64,000 bases of DNA from Rhinolophus ferrumequinum (Eukaryota; Chordata; Mammalia; Chiroptera; Rhinolophidae), in the NCBI RefSeq assembly GCF_004115265.2, contig NC_046285.1, forward strand, positions 80,614,015-80,678,014, written 5' to 3'. Each line of letters starts with the position of its first letter. Position 1 is the first letter of the stretch. Positions 24,734 through 37,289 of the stretch are shown piece by piece. A model generated the notes under the pieces. The model saw nothing but the letters and a program-made list of their open reading frames with translations. It was not told the origin of the DNA and ran no database searches. The position numbers and the translations under genes are program-made.

Positions 24734-26897
24734 TCACAATCCCAATCAGAAATCCTGTTTCCTGTGGGTTTCAGATGGCCAATTTATATATTAAGGGTTT
24801 TTCTTTTGTCTCATGCAAGAGAAACCACTTCTGGCTTAGTTAAACAAAGGGGGATTTCGGGGAATGCTATCATGGCGCTGCCAGAATTGTCAAAGGAAAG
24901 AGAGACAATTGTCACTCAGATGGCCAGAAAATGGGAGTGACCAGAACATTTTCATCAAACTGCAAATAAGGGACTCCAAACTTTGTCATTGTTTGTCCCT
25001 CTACTCAAGAGTCAAATTCCAGAGAGGGGCTATGTCAGATCAGGTGCTAGCCCCTTGGACAGTCAAGGATGGCATCAGACTGTAGACAATGAGAAAGGGG
25101 TCCGATCCCCCAAGGAATTTGTTAGGAAGGAGAAATTAATTCTGAACAACCAAATACAAAACTCTACAATCAAAAGGTCAATTAACTTGAATTTAGCAAC
25201 TCCGACACCTTTACCAACTTTTAAATTATTTTCCCTCTAAGAAGAAAATTTTCACATATTTTCTTCCCCTACCGTATGCTTAGATAAGCAAAACCAAATT
25301 GTATTACAAACTTATTAAGAACACTGTAGAGTGATATTTTAAATATAGTTTCAATAAACATTAGGAGTCGATACTCTAAAGACTTGAAATATATTGACTC
25401 ATTAAAAAAATGCTCTCACTTAGAACCTTCTCTAGTGGCCAATCACAACTTTGGGCTGCTTTGATTTACGACCTTGGCCACGGGGGCCCAGCCATTTAAT
25501 CTTATAATCAACATCAATCGCCAATTTTTATTACAACATTTTGCAGGCTGAGCAAAAAATATTTCTCCTGAGGACAAATTAGGAACCCCAAAGTGACTAT
25601 TGCAAATAAATACTGTTGGCCATAACTCGCTGTGCTACAGTTCACTCACAATTCATTCTATTAATGCCACAGAAGCTAAAAGCAATTGTATAATTTAAAA
25701 AATAAAAGAAGTATCCAAAGAGATTCATATAATATAATGGCTATCTGGTGACTGGATAAAGATCTTTAGTGGTTCAATGACAACATGTACTTTCATTTAT
25801 GCCTCCAATGGTTGCCATCCAGAAGATATTAACTGTGTCCAAATATCCTTCAAGACAGATCATAACTCACCATTAAGATGATACAAGGCCCTATTAGATT
25901 GACAGGCATACTTCCCACTGGTTCAAGGTGTTCATCCCTGAACTTGCACTCAATAGCGAAAAAGTAATGGCCAAACAGAGGACACTATGCAGAATGGCTA
26001 ATTGCCAGGTATACCACGGATAAATCATCTGGACCCAATTAATAACCAATGGTGCTCAATTTACTGTTAATTCAGATACGTCCTGCAAACCCAGGGAGCT
26101 CTTTAAAAGTAACTACAGTAATAATTCCCCTTTATGTAAGTCAAATAAAATTAGCATTTAATCCTGGAGTTGTAACCTGTAGAAATAATCATTACGATAA
26201 ATTATTTAAATACTTCTCAGCACAAAGTCCAGGATTCCAGAGTCCTGGGTTCACTATTCCATGTTGGCTAGCAACATACCACGCAGCTTATTGTATCTGA
26301 GCTCCCATGTTGCTGCTGGTAAAACAGGAAAGCCCAAAATATTCCATAAATAACACATAAGTCCAGATTTAATCACTATTAACTAGAATAACAAAATAGT
26401 CTGTTTCCTCTACACGCTTACTTGATTCTCCACATTGTACCACAAATGGCACAAGAGGGATATAGAAAAGTGTTTTGAAGTCAGAGGGATATAGAGAAGT
26501 GTTCAGTAGGGAATCCAAGGGTTCACTGCTGCTAATTGCTGTGAAGTAGAAGGTACTTTTCTCCCTTAATCTTGCATTTTTTCCTCCAAGAAAGTACTTA
26601 CATGTTTTCTTTTCTTACCCTCCTTCCCGGCAGAAGAAATGATATAGGGTCTCTCCCTGGGGACTGAGAGGTCCGAAACCAACATGAACACTTGCTATGA
26701 CACTGGTCAAAACTACAGTAAAAAGAATGCTTGTGTTTCTATAGCATCTTTTTCTTCCCCCCGCATGACCAGGACTTTATCTCCAGCAAAGGACTTCAGT
26801 GTCAACACTTTCCTCCCAGGTTTGTTAGGAGGAGCAAATGAGATGAGGTTGTACACAACAGTACTCTTTTTACAACAGTAAAGTGCCACAGGCATGC
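24734..26897. other. unannotated DNA, possible conserved non-coding sequence
   Basis: No repeat was recognised in 25430-26260, which has TAATTA/TTAATCC-like homeodomain motifs. A short tandem copy of GAGGGATATAGA(A/G)AAGTGTT lies at about 26456-26504. Confidence 0.4.
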
Positions 26898-27015
26898 TGG
26901 ACATGTGTGGGCTATTATTATTATTACAATTTAGGAATAACAATAATCCGCACTTACACTCTCCATAAAAATACCCCTCTGCGGTCTATTCATCCAAGCC
27001 CTGTCTGCAGCCTGG
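26898..27015 (+). repeat. diverged direct duplication, copy 1
   Basis: Aligns with 27893-28004 over about 115 bases, sharing for example CAATTTAGGAATAACAATAA and CTCTCCATAAAAATACC, with roughly a dozen substitutions and a 6-base gap. Flanks do not match. Not recognised as a known repeat. Confidence 0.85.
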
Positions 27016-27892
27016 TATTTACATGTGTAGCATATCCTCTGAGAGCCATTCTGGACTGAGTGCACACATTTCCAAATGACAAATTATGAGTTATTTTTCA
27101 GAAGACCACAGTGGCTATTATAGTGAGTAAATATATTTAACTAAAAATATAAGCTTTTTAAAAACTATTAAGAAATGTTATACGGTGATTGTTTTGTTAG
27201 TCTTCAAACAGCTGAGCTAATGTATACAACAAATGGCTATCTGAGTCGTCTTCAAGTAGCCCAGAGAGCATCTCCCAAGGTCTTATTCTCCTGGATCCTA
27301 TAGGATGGCTTCCCCTTCCCTTACCAATATGAACCAGATAGATAACTCAATCAGTAAAGTCAGTGCCTGGGAAGATGTTGGGATCCACACAATGTGAATT
27401 TCCAGCATTCAGTATTCAGATATTTCCAAACAAATAGATAAAGATTTTCTCACTTTTTCTCAGTACTTGAAATCTATTTTTAAAAAATCAGGAACTTTTG
27501 TTCAAAATAACTAGTTTCTGATGTGCATCAATTTGTTTGAGTTCAAAAGGCTCAAAGTCTAAGTATACAAAATAAAATAAATGAGTTAGTGCTACAATTC
27601 TAAAATACATTTAAACTCAATATTCAAGACATGAAGAATATTTTCCTACTGTCTCTTAAACTAATCAAGTTAGTATCTTAGATTAGACAAAATAATTATT
27701 CATATGACAGTTCCTATTGTGAGATCTTAGAAATGGAGGTTACCAACCAGGGACACACTTAGATTTCTCCACAAAGGAAGGTGATGAACGCAGCTCCTCA
27801 GCTTTGGGGCAGGATCACTATTAGGACATGAGTCGTTATATGTGCCCAGCACATCTCACATCTGCCAAAGCACCAGTTTTGCCCACTGCCAT

Positions 27893-28004
27893 TGGACATG
27901 TGTAGGATATTAATACAATTTAGGAATAACAATAATATGCACTTAAACTCTCCATAAAAATACCGCTCCATGGTCGATTAATCCAAGCGCTGTCTGTAGC
28001 CTGG
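27893..28004 (+). repeat. diverged direct duplication, copy 2
   Basis: Second copy of the segment at 26898-27015, about 1 kb downstream in the same orientation. Confidence 0.85.
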
Positions 28005-30059
28005 GAGACCCAACAGATTGTGACAACTGCATAGATATTACCAACTCCTCCAAAGATTTTGTTCTATGCCTGTTGCATGTTCTGTGCACATATAATGGAA
28101 ACATTATACGTTTCCAACACTAAGCCAGGAAAGTTTGCTGGTGACACAAATACAAAGAGCTGCAATTTGCATGGTGTTACCATTAGAAGCAGAGTTTCCC
28201 AAAGGGTGGGGTGGCAAATGTGCCATAATTTTAGGTAATATACAAACTTTAAAATTAAATTAGTAGTTATATATTTATTTTCATGGACATTTTAAAAATA
28301 TAACTAGTATATCAACCTCATATTTTTATTACTATGATTATATTCTTAAAATTTTAATTCAAATTTAAATTGACACATAATGTCAATGTATTATATTCTT
28401 TAAAAAATTTTAATTGAATTTAAATTGTCAATTTAAATTTTAATTAAACATTTTTAAGAATACAGTAGTATGTAGATACGGTAAAAAAGGATGATAGTGA
28501 TTTGCAAAGTTCTGAATATTTAGAAATGTTAAGGCCTTTTTTTGAACTAAAAATGTTTTTATTTTTAATATTTAATAGTTCATAATTCAGAAAATTTTCA
28601 TTGACAACTTTACAGATGTAAGTAGGACTGAGGATTTGTCCTCCTTGGGTTCCCTGCATGGCCTGTTCAGTGAGTATGAGTCGTAATCCTGATGTTTCTG
28701 TACACTAACCTCTGACTATAAGCATTTATATATAGAGAGAAACATTCAAGCTTAAAACTGTGGCCCCGCACTGTGCAGATTCAACAACAAACAAACACCC
28801 TGCTGGGGTGAGTGACTGAAGATCTGGGCTCATCTGCAAAATGGGCAACAGTCATCCCCACTTCAGGAGGTTATGGTCAAGTGTAAACGAATGATTTACA
28901 AGAAGGCTTTTTAAAAATACATACATATAACTGTTATTATTATAACTTGTCATGGGGAAGGTCCACAGTTCTCCAAGAGGAAGAAAAAAACCCGTATTTC
29001 TCTGCCCTGATTTTATACTGCTGTTGAGCTCCCCTCCAAGGAGTTCAGGAGCACAGCAAACAAATACAGGGCAGGACCCATGTGCCACAGCCCTCAGAAT
29101 CAGCACCTTGCCCCCAACAGGCTGGGATCTGCCGACAGATCCTCAGTAACAACCTGGGCTCAGCACTAGGCTTCCCATGTCCTTCACCTGTGATGACGCA
29201 CAGAGCTCTTGCCCAGGAAGAAAACAGAGGCTGCTACACAGGATCTGTTACAGTGGGACAGGTCGGCCAGTCCCACTCATTGCGGGAGCTCCTCAGAGAG
29301 CAGGGGTAGCAAAGAGGACACTGAAAAGTGTGGGAGCTGGGGGGAAGGCGGTGTCAAGGGTCTCAAATTCAAATGCCTTTTAGAAGGAAGCAGATAAATG
29401 AACAAAACTGAACACATGTGGGCCGTGGTGAACTAAGACAGGCAGCTATTACCCAGAGGCTAACTGTCACCAAAGAGAAACTGACTTCAGGAGAAGTTGG
29501 AAGTTGTTTTTATTTGAAATCTCCCACTTATTAATTAGGAACTAATCCCCCCACACGCTCAAAAAAAAAAAAAAAATGTTACATCCTCTGCAAGCCAAAT
29601 ACAATAAGCCTGTGGGCCTCATGGCAGTCTATAGCTGCCATTTTGCAAGCTCTGTTGGACCAACCCAGGAGGTGAGTGGAGAAAAAACAAATCATAATGA
29701 GAAGGCCATTTTTTTTAGCCATTTTCTAATGTCATACCAAAAAAAACGAGGCGGGGGTCGGGGGGGAAGAGCTGGCCTATAAACTAAAGCTAACGACCCC
29801 CTTGCAGGGGTGTGGAGAAGCCTGACCAAAATGACATGTTCATAATCCTCTGAGAAAGCAGTTTACCAGTGTCTGTCTTTAGTTCAAATCAATGTAGTAC
29901 TGTTACCTCCTGCCTTCTGAAGCAAGATGACAAACTGATGACAGCTGCACACATAACCCTCAGCCACCTAGCTTCCTCATAAAGAACTAACAGCTATTCT
30001 CACATTTCCCAGCCTTCCGCTCAACCTTTGGGATTCAGGTCTCATTAAAGAACAGGCCC
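28005..30059. other. unannotated DNA with an AT-rich block
   Basis: 28240-28460 is very AT-rich with a diverged direct repeat (ATTTTAATTCAAATTTAAATT near 28350 and a related unit near 28405). 28190-28210 resembles a hAT transposon end, but no matching right end was found. Confidence 0.4.
28825..28930 (+). mobile_element. MIR SINE fragment
   Basis: CTCATCTGCAAAATGGGCAA and CCCCACTTCAGGAGGTTATG fit the MIR core. Confidence 0.65.
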
Positions 30060-30560
30060 AAAACATGGTGCGCAGGCGGCTCAAACGCCATCATTACACC
30101 AGTTATTTCCAGTCAGGAAAGGCTAACCTGGGCAGCCTCGAGTCTTGCTCTCCAAATTTCACCACAATTTGCAGGACTTCGGAATGCAACAAAGAACGGT
30201 TCTGAGGAAACCACGTTTAGTCCACACCTGACCCCAACACCACATCTGTTCTGAGGGGACCCCACATTTCTGAACAGAAACTCAATCACCTACTTGGAGT
30301 ATGCCTTCCAGAGAAAGAAGACGACGGGAAGTGCTACAGCCATGAACTCCTTCCAAGGCAGCTGAAGGCACCGGATTCTGAGGCGCTCTGGCCTGCTCCA
30401 CACTGAGGAGCAGGCGCTCCAAGGGCTGCTCTCTGCGTCGCTCCCACAATGCTTTGCGCTAATGAGTGGTCTGCAAAGACTGCTGAGGTGACTGGTTCTA
30501 GGCCCATGCGGAGGGATATTGGCGTGGCAAACGGCAGTGATTAATTCCTCTGTTTTCCGT
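30060..30560. promoter_or_regulatory. CpG cluster with a ZNF143-like site, candidate promoter or enhancer
   Basis: About 20 CpGs can be counted by eye in 500 bases, far above the surrounding AT-rich DNA. At 30441-30458 the sequence CTCCCACAATGCTTTGCG is close to the ZNF143/THAP11 site (TTCCCAGAATGCATTGCG as remembered). No repeat was recognised. No ORF of note lies immediately downstream on either strand, so the product, if any, would be non-coding or lie outside this window. Confidence 0.4.
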
Positions 30561-32409
30561 ATTTCGATAAATAAAAAAGAGAGGGAGAAAGATTCTGTGC
30601 ACTCTGTCCTGATGAAACAGTAGAGCTGTTTGAAAAAACGTGGAATTTCTGCTGTGCGAGGCAGTAAAAGCTAAGCAATGAAACTCAAAAGCATTTTCCC
30701 AAGTCTTTGGAGGCCAGATTTACCCCCAGATCTGTAAATCTTACTTAATCCAGGTTTTTCTAAAAACATCTAAGAAGACATAAGATACCCTTCATTTACA
30801 TTTTAGCTATTAGGTGGTTCCTTACTCACGGTATGTTGAGGATTTCTTTAAGGATATATTCTAGTTTAACAATTCCAGAAATACTTTCGATTCTACTTTT
30901 CAGTTGGTATTTTTCACTAAATGCAAGTTACGCTATTTTTCATAGTGGAGGCCTGGACTAACTGTATTTAAAATTATGCCCTTAACTCTCAAAATAGACT
31001 CAAAAACCAACAGCACTGAAAGAAATATTAGAGCTCAATCTTCTCAATCGCTTTATTTAAAAAAAAGAAAAAGAAAAAAGAACAGCCAATATTCACCTGG
31101 GTAACCTTGGGAATCATGGGTGGCTAGGCTTAAATGAAAGAACATATTGTAGTCAACCCATTATCAGGAGAAAGCTTTTGAATAAGGAAGTAAGAATTTG
31201 CCCTGCTGGGTAAAGTAGGTAAGATTAAAAGGGCCTCAATGAAATAGGTAATTACAATGAAATATGCTCCCCCATATATGCTGGCCTCAGGAACTGGAGA
31301 CATGCCACAGTGCAATGTGCTACAAAAATCCAGCCAGCATAGGTATGTCAGCACCAACCGGAAAAAGTTGTACAGACGAGGTTACTCCGTCCTCCAAACA
31401 GAGACAAGGCCAAGAAATGCGGGAGGCACTGTGGAAATAATCCTCAAAATCAGTCCTTCTTTTGTAATGACTAAAAGCCTCAACTCTGATAGCAACGGTT
31501 TCTTTTTCCAAAGACCACCATCTGGAGTCAAATCTGCCTCATCCCATCAATGTCAAGGCTTTCATTATTCTCAATAGAGGATTTTTTTTTAGTGTGTGCA
31601 AACTCCCAAAGACCAACCAAGAAGTCTCTGTACAAGCCCAACCAAGACACCTGAGTAGTGCCTGCTGTGCCACCCACGTCAGCTGCACAGACTCCTGTGT
31701 GACTTCCCTCACTCAGAAGCATGACACATTGGGGGGAGGAAAGTGCAAGGAGGACACCTGAGCAGAGCCGACAGTGGCCAGTCTGAGAGTGAGCCCCACA
31801 CATGACACACATTTCATGCTGACATAGCAATCCCATCTGAACAGCAAAGCCTGGAAGCAAAGAGCAACGCAACATCTTCATAAAGTTGGTGTTACAATGC
31901 CAGTCCTGTACTTATCAAATGAGGAGGTGGGGTAATTTTCCAAACACAGCTTGCCTGCCCCCAGTCCTACACTCTGATCTGTCTGTCCCTGACGCCCAAA
32001 AAGCAAAGGTAAGAATTCATGTTGGCAAAGCTCAGGATGTAGGAGGCAAAGCTAAAGCAGGACTGAAGCTGTTGCTATGGCCTTCCTTCTCAGAAGTGGC
32101 CATAGAAACAGCAGCCTAGGGATAGGGAAGGGACACAATGGCAAAGAAGCAGCCAGAAGGCAAAGAAGAAGGAGTGTTAGAGGGCCACATTCCTCCTTCC
32201 CCTCCATTCCTCCTTCCCTTCCATTCCTCCTAAGCAGTAGTTACACAAATACCTAGCCAGTCACTTTGCCCAAACAGTTCAATTCCCTGAGTGCAGCTCA
32301 GTGCCAGGTATTAGGATACCAAGGGAACAGTTTTTCTGAGAGAAGGGAGAGAGTGTTCAAGAGGTTTCATAACAGAGGCAAAATTCAAGCTGGCCAGTTA
32401 TAATGATGA
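30561..32409. other. unannotated DNA
   Basis: Frames of 106-117 residues on both strands at 31257-31881 look random. A TCCTTCC-type pyrimidine patch lies at 32190-32232, and an antisense L2/MIR trace near 32290-32330 is too weak to call. Confidence 0.45.
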
Positions 32410-32515
32410 GGCTAACAGCTGAGTACAGAGTGTTTACACAGTTTAATTAACTGTGTTAAGTGCTTATGTGGATTATATAATTTAATATAACCATAAAATT
32501 AACTAGACAGGCAGG
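32410..32515 (-). mobile_element. MIR SINE fragment, antisense
   Basis: GTGTTAAGTGCTTATGTGGA and TATAATTTAATATAACCATA fit the antisense MIR 3' part; the bat SINE follows at 32553. Confidence 0.5.
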
Positions 32516-32552
32516 AAGATACATAGAGAAAGCATTGCAGAAGGAACAACAT

Positions 32553-32885
32553 GGGACGGCCCAGTGGCTCAGGTGGTTAGAGTGCTGTGCTCCTAACACC
32601 GCCGAGGTCGCTGGTTCGATTCCCACATAGGCCAGTGAGCTGTGCCCTCTACAGCTAAGATTGTGAACAACAGCTCTCCCTGGAGCTGGGCTGCCGTGAG
32701 CTGCTGTGTGTTGCCTTGGGCTGCTGTGAGCGGCCAACCGACGCCTGGCGACCGACTGCCTCAGCCGGTGGGAATGCAAGGCTCATAATACCATCATGGA
32801 CCGTGGAGCTGTGTCCTACACAACTAGACTGAGAAACAATGGCTTGAACTGGAGAAGGGGGAGGCAGAAGAAAGGGGGAAAAAAT
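32553..32885 (+). mobile_element. bat Ves-like tRNA-derived SINE
   Basis: The head is tRNA-like with a pol III A box (TGGCTCAGGTGG, 32565-32576) and a perfect B box (GGTTCGATTCC, 32613-32623), followed by a long GC-rich body and an A/G-rich tail. A direct repeat of the AAGGAACA(ACA)T type flanks it (32541-32552 and 32886-32894), a plausible target duplication with a small deletion in one copy. It inserted next to an old antisense MIR. The body resembles long bat-specific SINE variants as I remember them. Confidence 0.85.
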
Positions 32886-33079
32886 AAGGAACATGAGGGA
32901 AGGTAGGGAAGAGAAAGTGTTGTCATATTCAGTAAATGGTGACATGGAAGAAATAAAGAGGAAGTAAGAGAAGAGTCAGGCTAGCATAGCATACTCTTCC
33001 AGGAATCCTTCCCTCTTGATAATTCCCCATTCTGATGACCACTCTGAATATTGTCCCCTTCGCACTTAAAATGCACACT

Positions 33080-33560
33080 CTGTAGGATGTGCCTGTCATT
33101 ATATTTGGCTAAAAGTATCAGACACTCAAAATAACAGACAGATGGCAGTTTATTGCTCTCTCACGTAGAAGCCCCGGGGTAAGCTGCCCAGGGAAGTATG
33201 GCAGTTCCACAAATGCAGAGCCCCAGGCTCCTTCCAGACGCCCCCATCTGTGAGGCCCTCATCTGTGTGGTCTAACATGGACATAGGAGCTCCCACAGTT
33301 ACAGTTACATCCACATCCAGTGAGCAAGAAGAAGACATGATAAAGAAGGGCCAAAAGGGGTATAGCTGACATATAATGGAGGTTCTCAGAAGCTGCCACA
33401 GAATAGTTCCTCCTACACAGCATTGTCCAGACTTGGCACTGGCCACACCTAGCTGCAAGGCAGGCTGAGAGATGTATCTTTACTCTGGGCAGCCATGTGC
33501 CCAGCTAAAAACTGGGAATTCTGTTACTGAGGAAGAAAGGGAGAATAGAGGCTGGGGGAC
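33080..33560. repeat. old mammalian interspersed repeat, family unassigned
   Basis: GGCAGTTTATTGCTCTCTCA at the left, CACACCTAGCTGCAAGGCAG in the middle and GCCCAGCTAAAAACTGGGAA near the right are blocks I recognise from a widespread mammalian repeat, but I cannot name the family. No coding potential. Confidence 0.5.
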
Positions 33561-34346
33561 AACTACCAGCTTCTATCCATAATAACTTATTTAATCTCTT
33601 GTTTCTAGAACATTTTCTTTGATTCAACTACATAGATCACAACTTCCTTAAAAGTAAGGACTGTATTCTACTCTTTAATGCGTTTCATGACATTTAGTAT
33701 GCACCAAGTGTCCAATAAATGAGTTGGGAAAAGAATTGATGAATAACAAATAAAACAAGCAAATTCTTAAAACCTTAGTAGTGTATATAGAGACTATTTT
33801 CATGGCTGAGCTACACACAAATAGCGTGACCATAAGATAACAAAACTGATTTCTTTTTTCCAGTGTATATCATAAGAAGATAAATACTTTTTAAAAGCCA
33901 TGATCATAACATTAGAAACAGATTTTTCTAAACCAACAAATCAGACTTCATTTACCCAAAGGAGAATCTTCACCTTCAATGCAATCTTCACAGCCCACTG
34001 CATGTTCTTTTTCAATAACCACTATTGAATCTTCCATCGTTTGACGGTGTGTTTGGAATTTGGAAGCATAGAAAAGTGATCCAGAACAAAGTCTGATGAA
34101 TAATAATCTAGATGATCCAGCTGTATTGTGCCATTTCAGTTTTTTTATAAGTATAATAATAAAGTAACTGGTCTAGATTCCTCATGTGCTTTTTAAATGC
34201 CTGTGGGACGTACTTTCAGAAGTGCAATTCCTAAAATCTTTTCAAGAATAGTGAACCAGCTAAATGTCATAACTAGTAGTTACTAATCTTGTTTTATTAT
34301 TTAAGTAGTGTAATAATGTCATACGTAAATATATTAGCATGATATA
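33561..34346. other. AT-rich DNA before the mariner
   Basis: No repeat or exon recognised. Confidence 0.5.
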
Positions 34347-34348
34347 TA

Positions 34349-34937
34349 CAAGGTCTGACAATTAAGTTTGCAAACTCATCCTAGAAAAAGTACTACATAC
34401 CTCATTGCTGAATGTCACTAAGGTCACCTTCAAAGTGAAGGCAGGTTCACTTGAATAGTTCCCTTGGGAAGCTATGCACTGACAACAATGCCTAGTCCAC
34501 TCTTCAAAGCAATTTTGGAACTCTTTCTGGAATGGCCATCAGAGCTGTCGTCATATTACCCTTGATGTCCTGAATGTCACCAAAATATCTTCCTTTCAAT
34601 ATTTCCATTATGTTCAAGTAAAGAGTGAAGTCACTGGGTACCAGATCAGGTAAGTAGGGAGGGTGTTCCAATACAGTTTTTTGTTTACTGGCTAAAAACT
34701 CCATCACAGACAGTGCCATGTGAGCTGGTGCATTGTCATGATGCAAGAGTCGTGAATTGTTTGCGAAAAGTTCAGGTCGTCTCACTTTTTTATGCAGACT
34801 TTTCAGCACTTCCAAATAGTAAACTTGATTAACTGTTTGTCCAGTTGGTACAAATTCATAATGAATAATCCCTCTGATATCAAAAAAGGTTAGCAACATC
34901 ATTGCAACAAGTTCGCAAACTTAATTGCCAGGCTTTA
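34349..34937 (-). mobile_element. mariner DNA transposon, internally deleted
   Basis: Terminal inverted repeats share AATTAAGTTTGC (left CAAGGTCTGACAATTAAGTT, right end complementary with a few changes), flanked by TA at 34347-34348 and near 34937. The element is about 590 bases against roughly 1.3 kb for a full mariner. The missing half would encode the N-terminal helix-turn-helix region; the deletion joint is near 34900-34910. The remaining transposase is described separately. Low divergence between the termini suggests insertion within the bat lineage. Confidence 0.93.
34504..34902 (-). pseudogene. mariner transposase, C-terminal catalytic part
   Basis: A 132-residue open frame inside the deleted mariner. 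It keeps the three expected acidic positions of the DDD catalytic core: TFFD near the start, HHDNAPAH in the middle, and PDLVPSD, with 34 residues between the second and third aspartates as in D,D34D mariners. The N-terminal DNA-binding half is absent, so it cannot bind the inverted repeats as a normal transposase would. The frame from the ATG at 34902 is open but is probably non-functional by itself. Confidence 0.85.
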
Positions 34938-36599
34938 TATGAATTATACATGTGTATAAATGTGTGTATATAAATGTATATATATTATAGATTACATATC
35001 TATACATACTCATTTATATACATGTTTGAAAACATATATACATGCATGTGTGTGTGTGTCCCCCTATTTCATGAACAAGGTTATCCAAAATGGATGGCAA
35101 AATTTTTACCAATCCAGACTTTTCATAATGTGAAGCTTTACTGGGCTCAACATTAAAACAGATAAATACTGAAAAGCAAACCAAAACATACAAATAAAAA
35201 GAAAATACTTTGATAGGCAAATAAAAATCCAATAACAACATAATCAGTTTCAATCATGTAATAATGTTTTTTCAGAGAAACTGAAGGCATTTTATAGACA
35301 TCAATTTTCCTCAGGGAAAACACAGGCCACATCTCTTCTGCCAGCAATTCTTGGCTGTTTATGCAATGCTGAGCCATTATCTGATATGGGAAGAATTTTA
35401 TAATAACCACAAGGAAAAAAATAAATCAATAATGGTGCTCAGAATGGACACAGCACTTCTCAACTTCCTAGCACTTTACCAACATTGATGAAATAAGCCT
35501 CCCCGGGTCCCAGTGAGACTAAAACAAGAGTCATACTCTTTCACTCCGAGAAAGAGACAGAGATAGTTTGAGTCAACTGCCCTTAGTTCTGTGGGGAGTT
35601 AGGGTCAGGGCCAGCACTGAGGTGAGAACTCCACTCAGCGTGTGGAGCAATAAGCACTGACCCCGCACACTCAAGCCTTCCACTCACGCCCTCATGTCAT
35701 CTTCAGAGAACAGTGGTCTTGAAGGCTGGGCGCCCCATTGTCTGAGGCAGCATGGAGAATGTGTTTTCAAGTCAAATATCTATCAATCAACATGCATTGA
35801 TTTTCTTTAATTATCTCCACAGAGCAGACTTGATTCTGAAGAGCTTATGTGATTTGAAAAACGTATCACCTATTTGTCAGATATGTATAATTTATGAAGG
35901 CCCTTTCACTCAAGGTCTGTGGTCCAAAGCCAGCCGTTTGTGAGTTATTAACATGTTATTAGACATACCCTATTAAGATTCACAGACTTGCAGCCCCTTA
36001 CACAAAAACAAGAGTGACACTACGTAAATTTTCACTTGCACCATTAAGCTCAGAGGAGTGTAATTCTAACACTACCCCATGAATCCTTTCCAAGGAAATG
36101 CCTAATACAATGGAACTATCAAAAAATTATCCTTACTTTACTAATTAAACTCTTTGGTTTAAAACAAGCTTGCTTTCGATGGTAGACTTTTACTTTCCTG
36201 GAATGTGTTTCAGTGACTTCCTTCCCATGCAGTTTGCCAATACTAATGTTAAACTCAACAGAAATTCTTAGGAATTTTTATGACCAATATATGCTCTTGA
36301 ACTGGGGACAGATAATCTATTGTACAAGTAACTGAGTTATAAATAACTACTAATACTTAATTCACGATTCCCTTTACATTAGGTGTCACTAAATAATGTT
36401 AAATTTAGACATAGCCAAAGAACATGGTAGGAATTTCTATTAATCTGGTAAGATAATTAACTTTATAGCTATTATTGTCTTACACATAGCAAAAATGAAG
36501 CAAGAACAAATAGACATATCACCATTCATAAAGAGGGATACGTGGGTGATAGAGGATGACCTGACTCATTTAATCTCTATAATTCTAATTTCAGGTTAG
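34938..36599. other. unannotated DNA
   Basis: Short TG run at 35047-35060; a faint antisense MIR-like stretch at 35470-35630; otherwise nothing recognised. Confidence 0.45.
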
Positions 36600-36990
36600 T
36601 TAGTGAGAGTTAATAAATATGTATTGATCATGTGTCCCAGGAACCACACCCTGCACTGGGGATCCAGAAGAGAATGAGACCAACACAGACCCCAGGCAAG
36701 AGGATCAGGGGGATTGTCCTTGAAGAAGGACCTACAGCTTAGAGCTGAAGGGAAATGAGGGGTAACAGTGAGCCAGGTAGAGCTACCAACTACTGAACAC
36801 TCTGGTGAGAGAGAACAGGGAATGTGGTAGGACAACAGAGAACAGGCAGGGGAGAAGCCTGGGCCAGAAGCTGTAGGGCTGCAGGCCATCTGAGGCTGAT
36901 TCATCCTGAGGACAACAGGAACCCATGGAGGGTTGTAAGCATGGGGTAGCATAAGCAGAAGGGCCTCAGGGATGCATGAAACAGATTATT
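36600..36990 (-). mobile_element. L2 fragment, antisense
   Basis: AGAACAGGCAGGGGAGAAGC, ACCCATGGAGGGTTGTAAGC and GGCAAGAGGATCAGGGGG fit the complement of L2. Broken by many indels. Confidence 0.7.
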
Positions 36991-37289
36991 ATGAATGAAA
37001 AGTCCATGAGAGTCTAGCTCTTTTTCAAAACATATCTCAAATCTGAGTTCAAAGGGGTGTTTTTTAAATTAAAAAGAAAAAAAGAGGTCACCTTCTCAAA
37101 ACTACATGAAGTAAACCCAGTCTTACAGAGGTTGTTTTTCCCATTCAGTGCTCCTACATCTCTCCGAGGTTGATGTGAGGAAAAGAGGAATAATGGAGAA
37201 GGAGAATGACTGTTTTGTTATTAAATATTTCCCATATACAAAAAGCATAAGGAAACCATAACAAATACCCTCGTGTCCACTAGAAAAAT

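Noticed and set aside
28190-28460. Possible hAT transposon starting CAGAGTTTCCCAAAGGGTGG
   Set aside because: No matching right inverted terminus or 8-base duplication could be found.
31528-31881. 117-residue minus-strand frame rich in cysteine
   Set aside because: No recognisable domain, a competing frame on the other strand, and no support from flanking signals.
32553-32640. Possible tRNA gene with perfect B box
   Set aside because: It continues into a long SINE body with an A-rich tail and target duplication; no tRNA cloverleaf 3' half is present.
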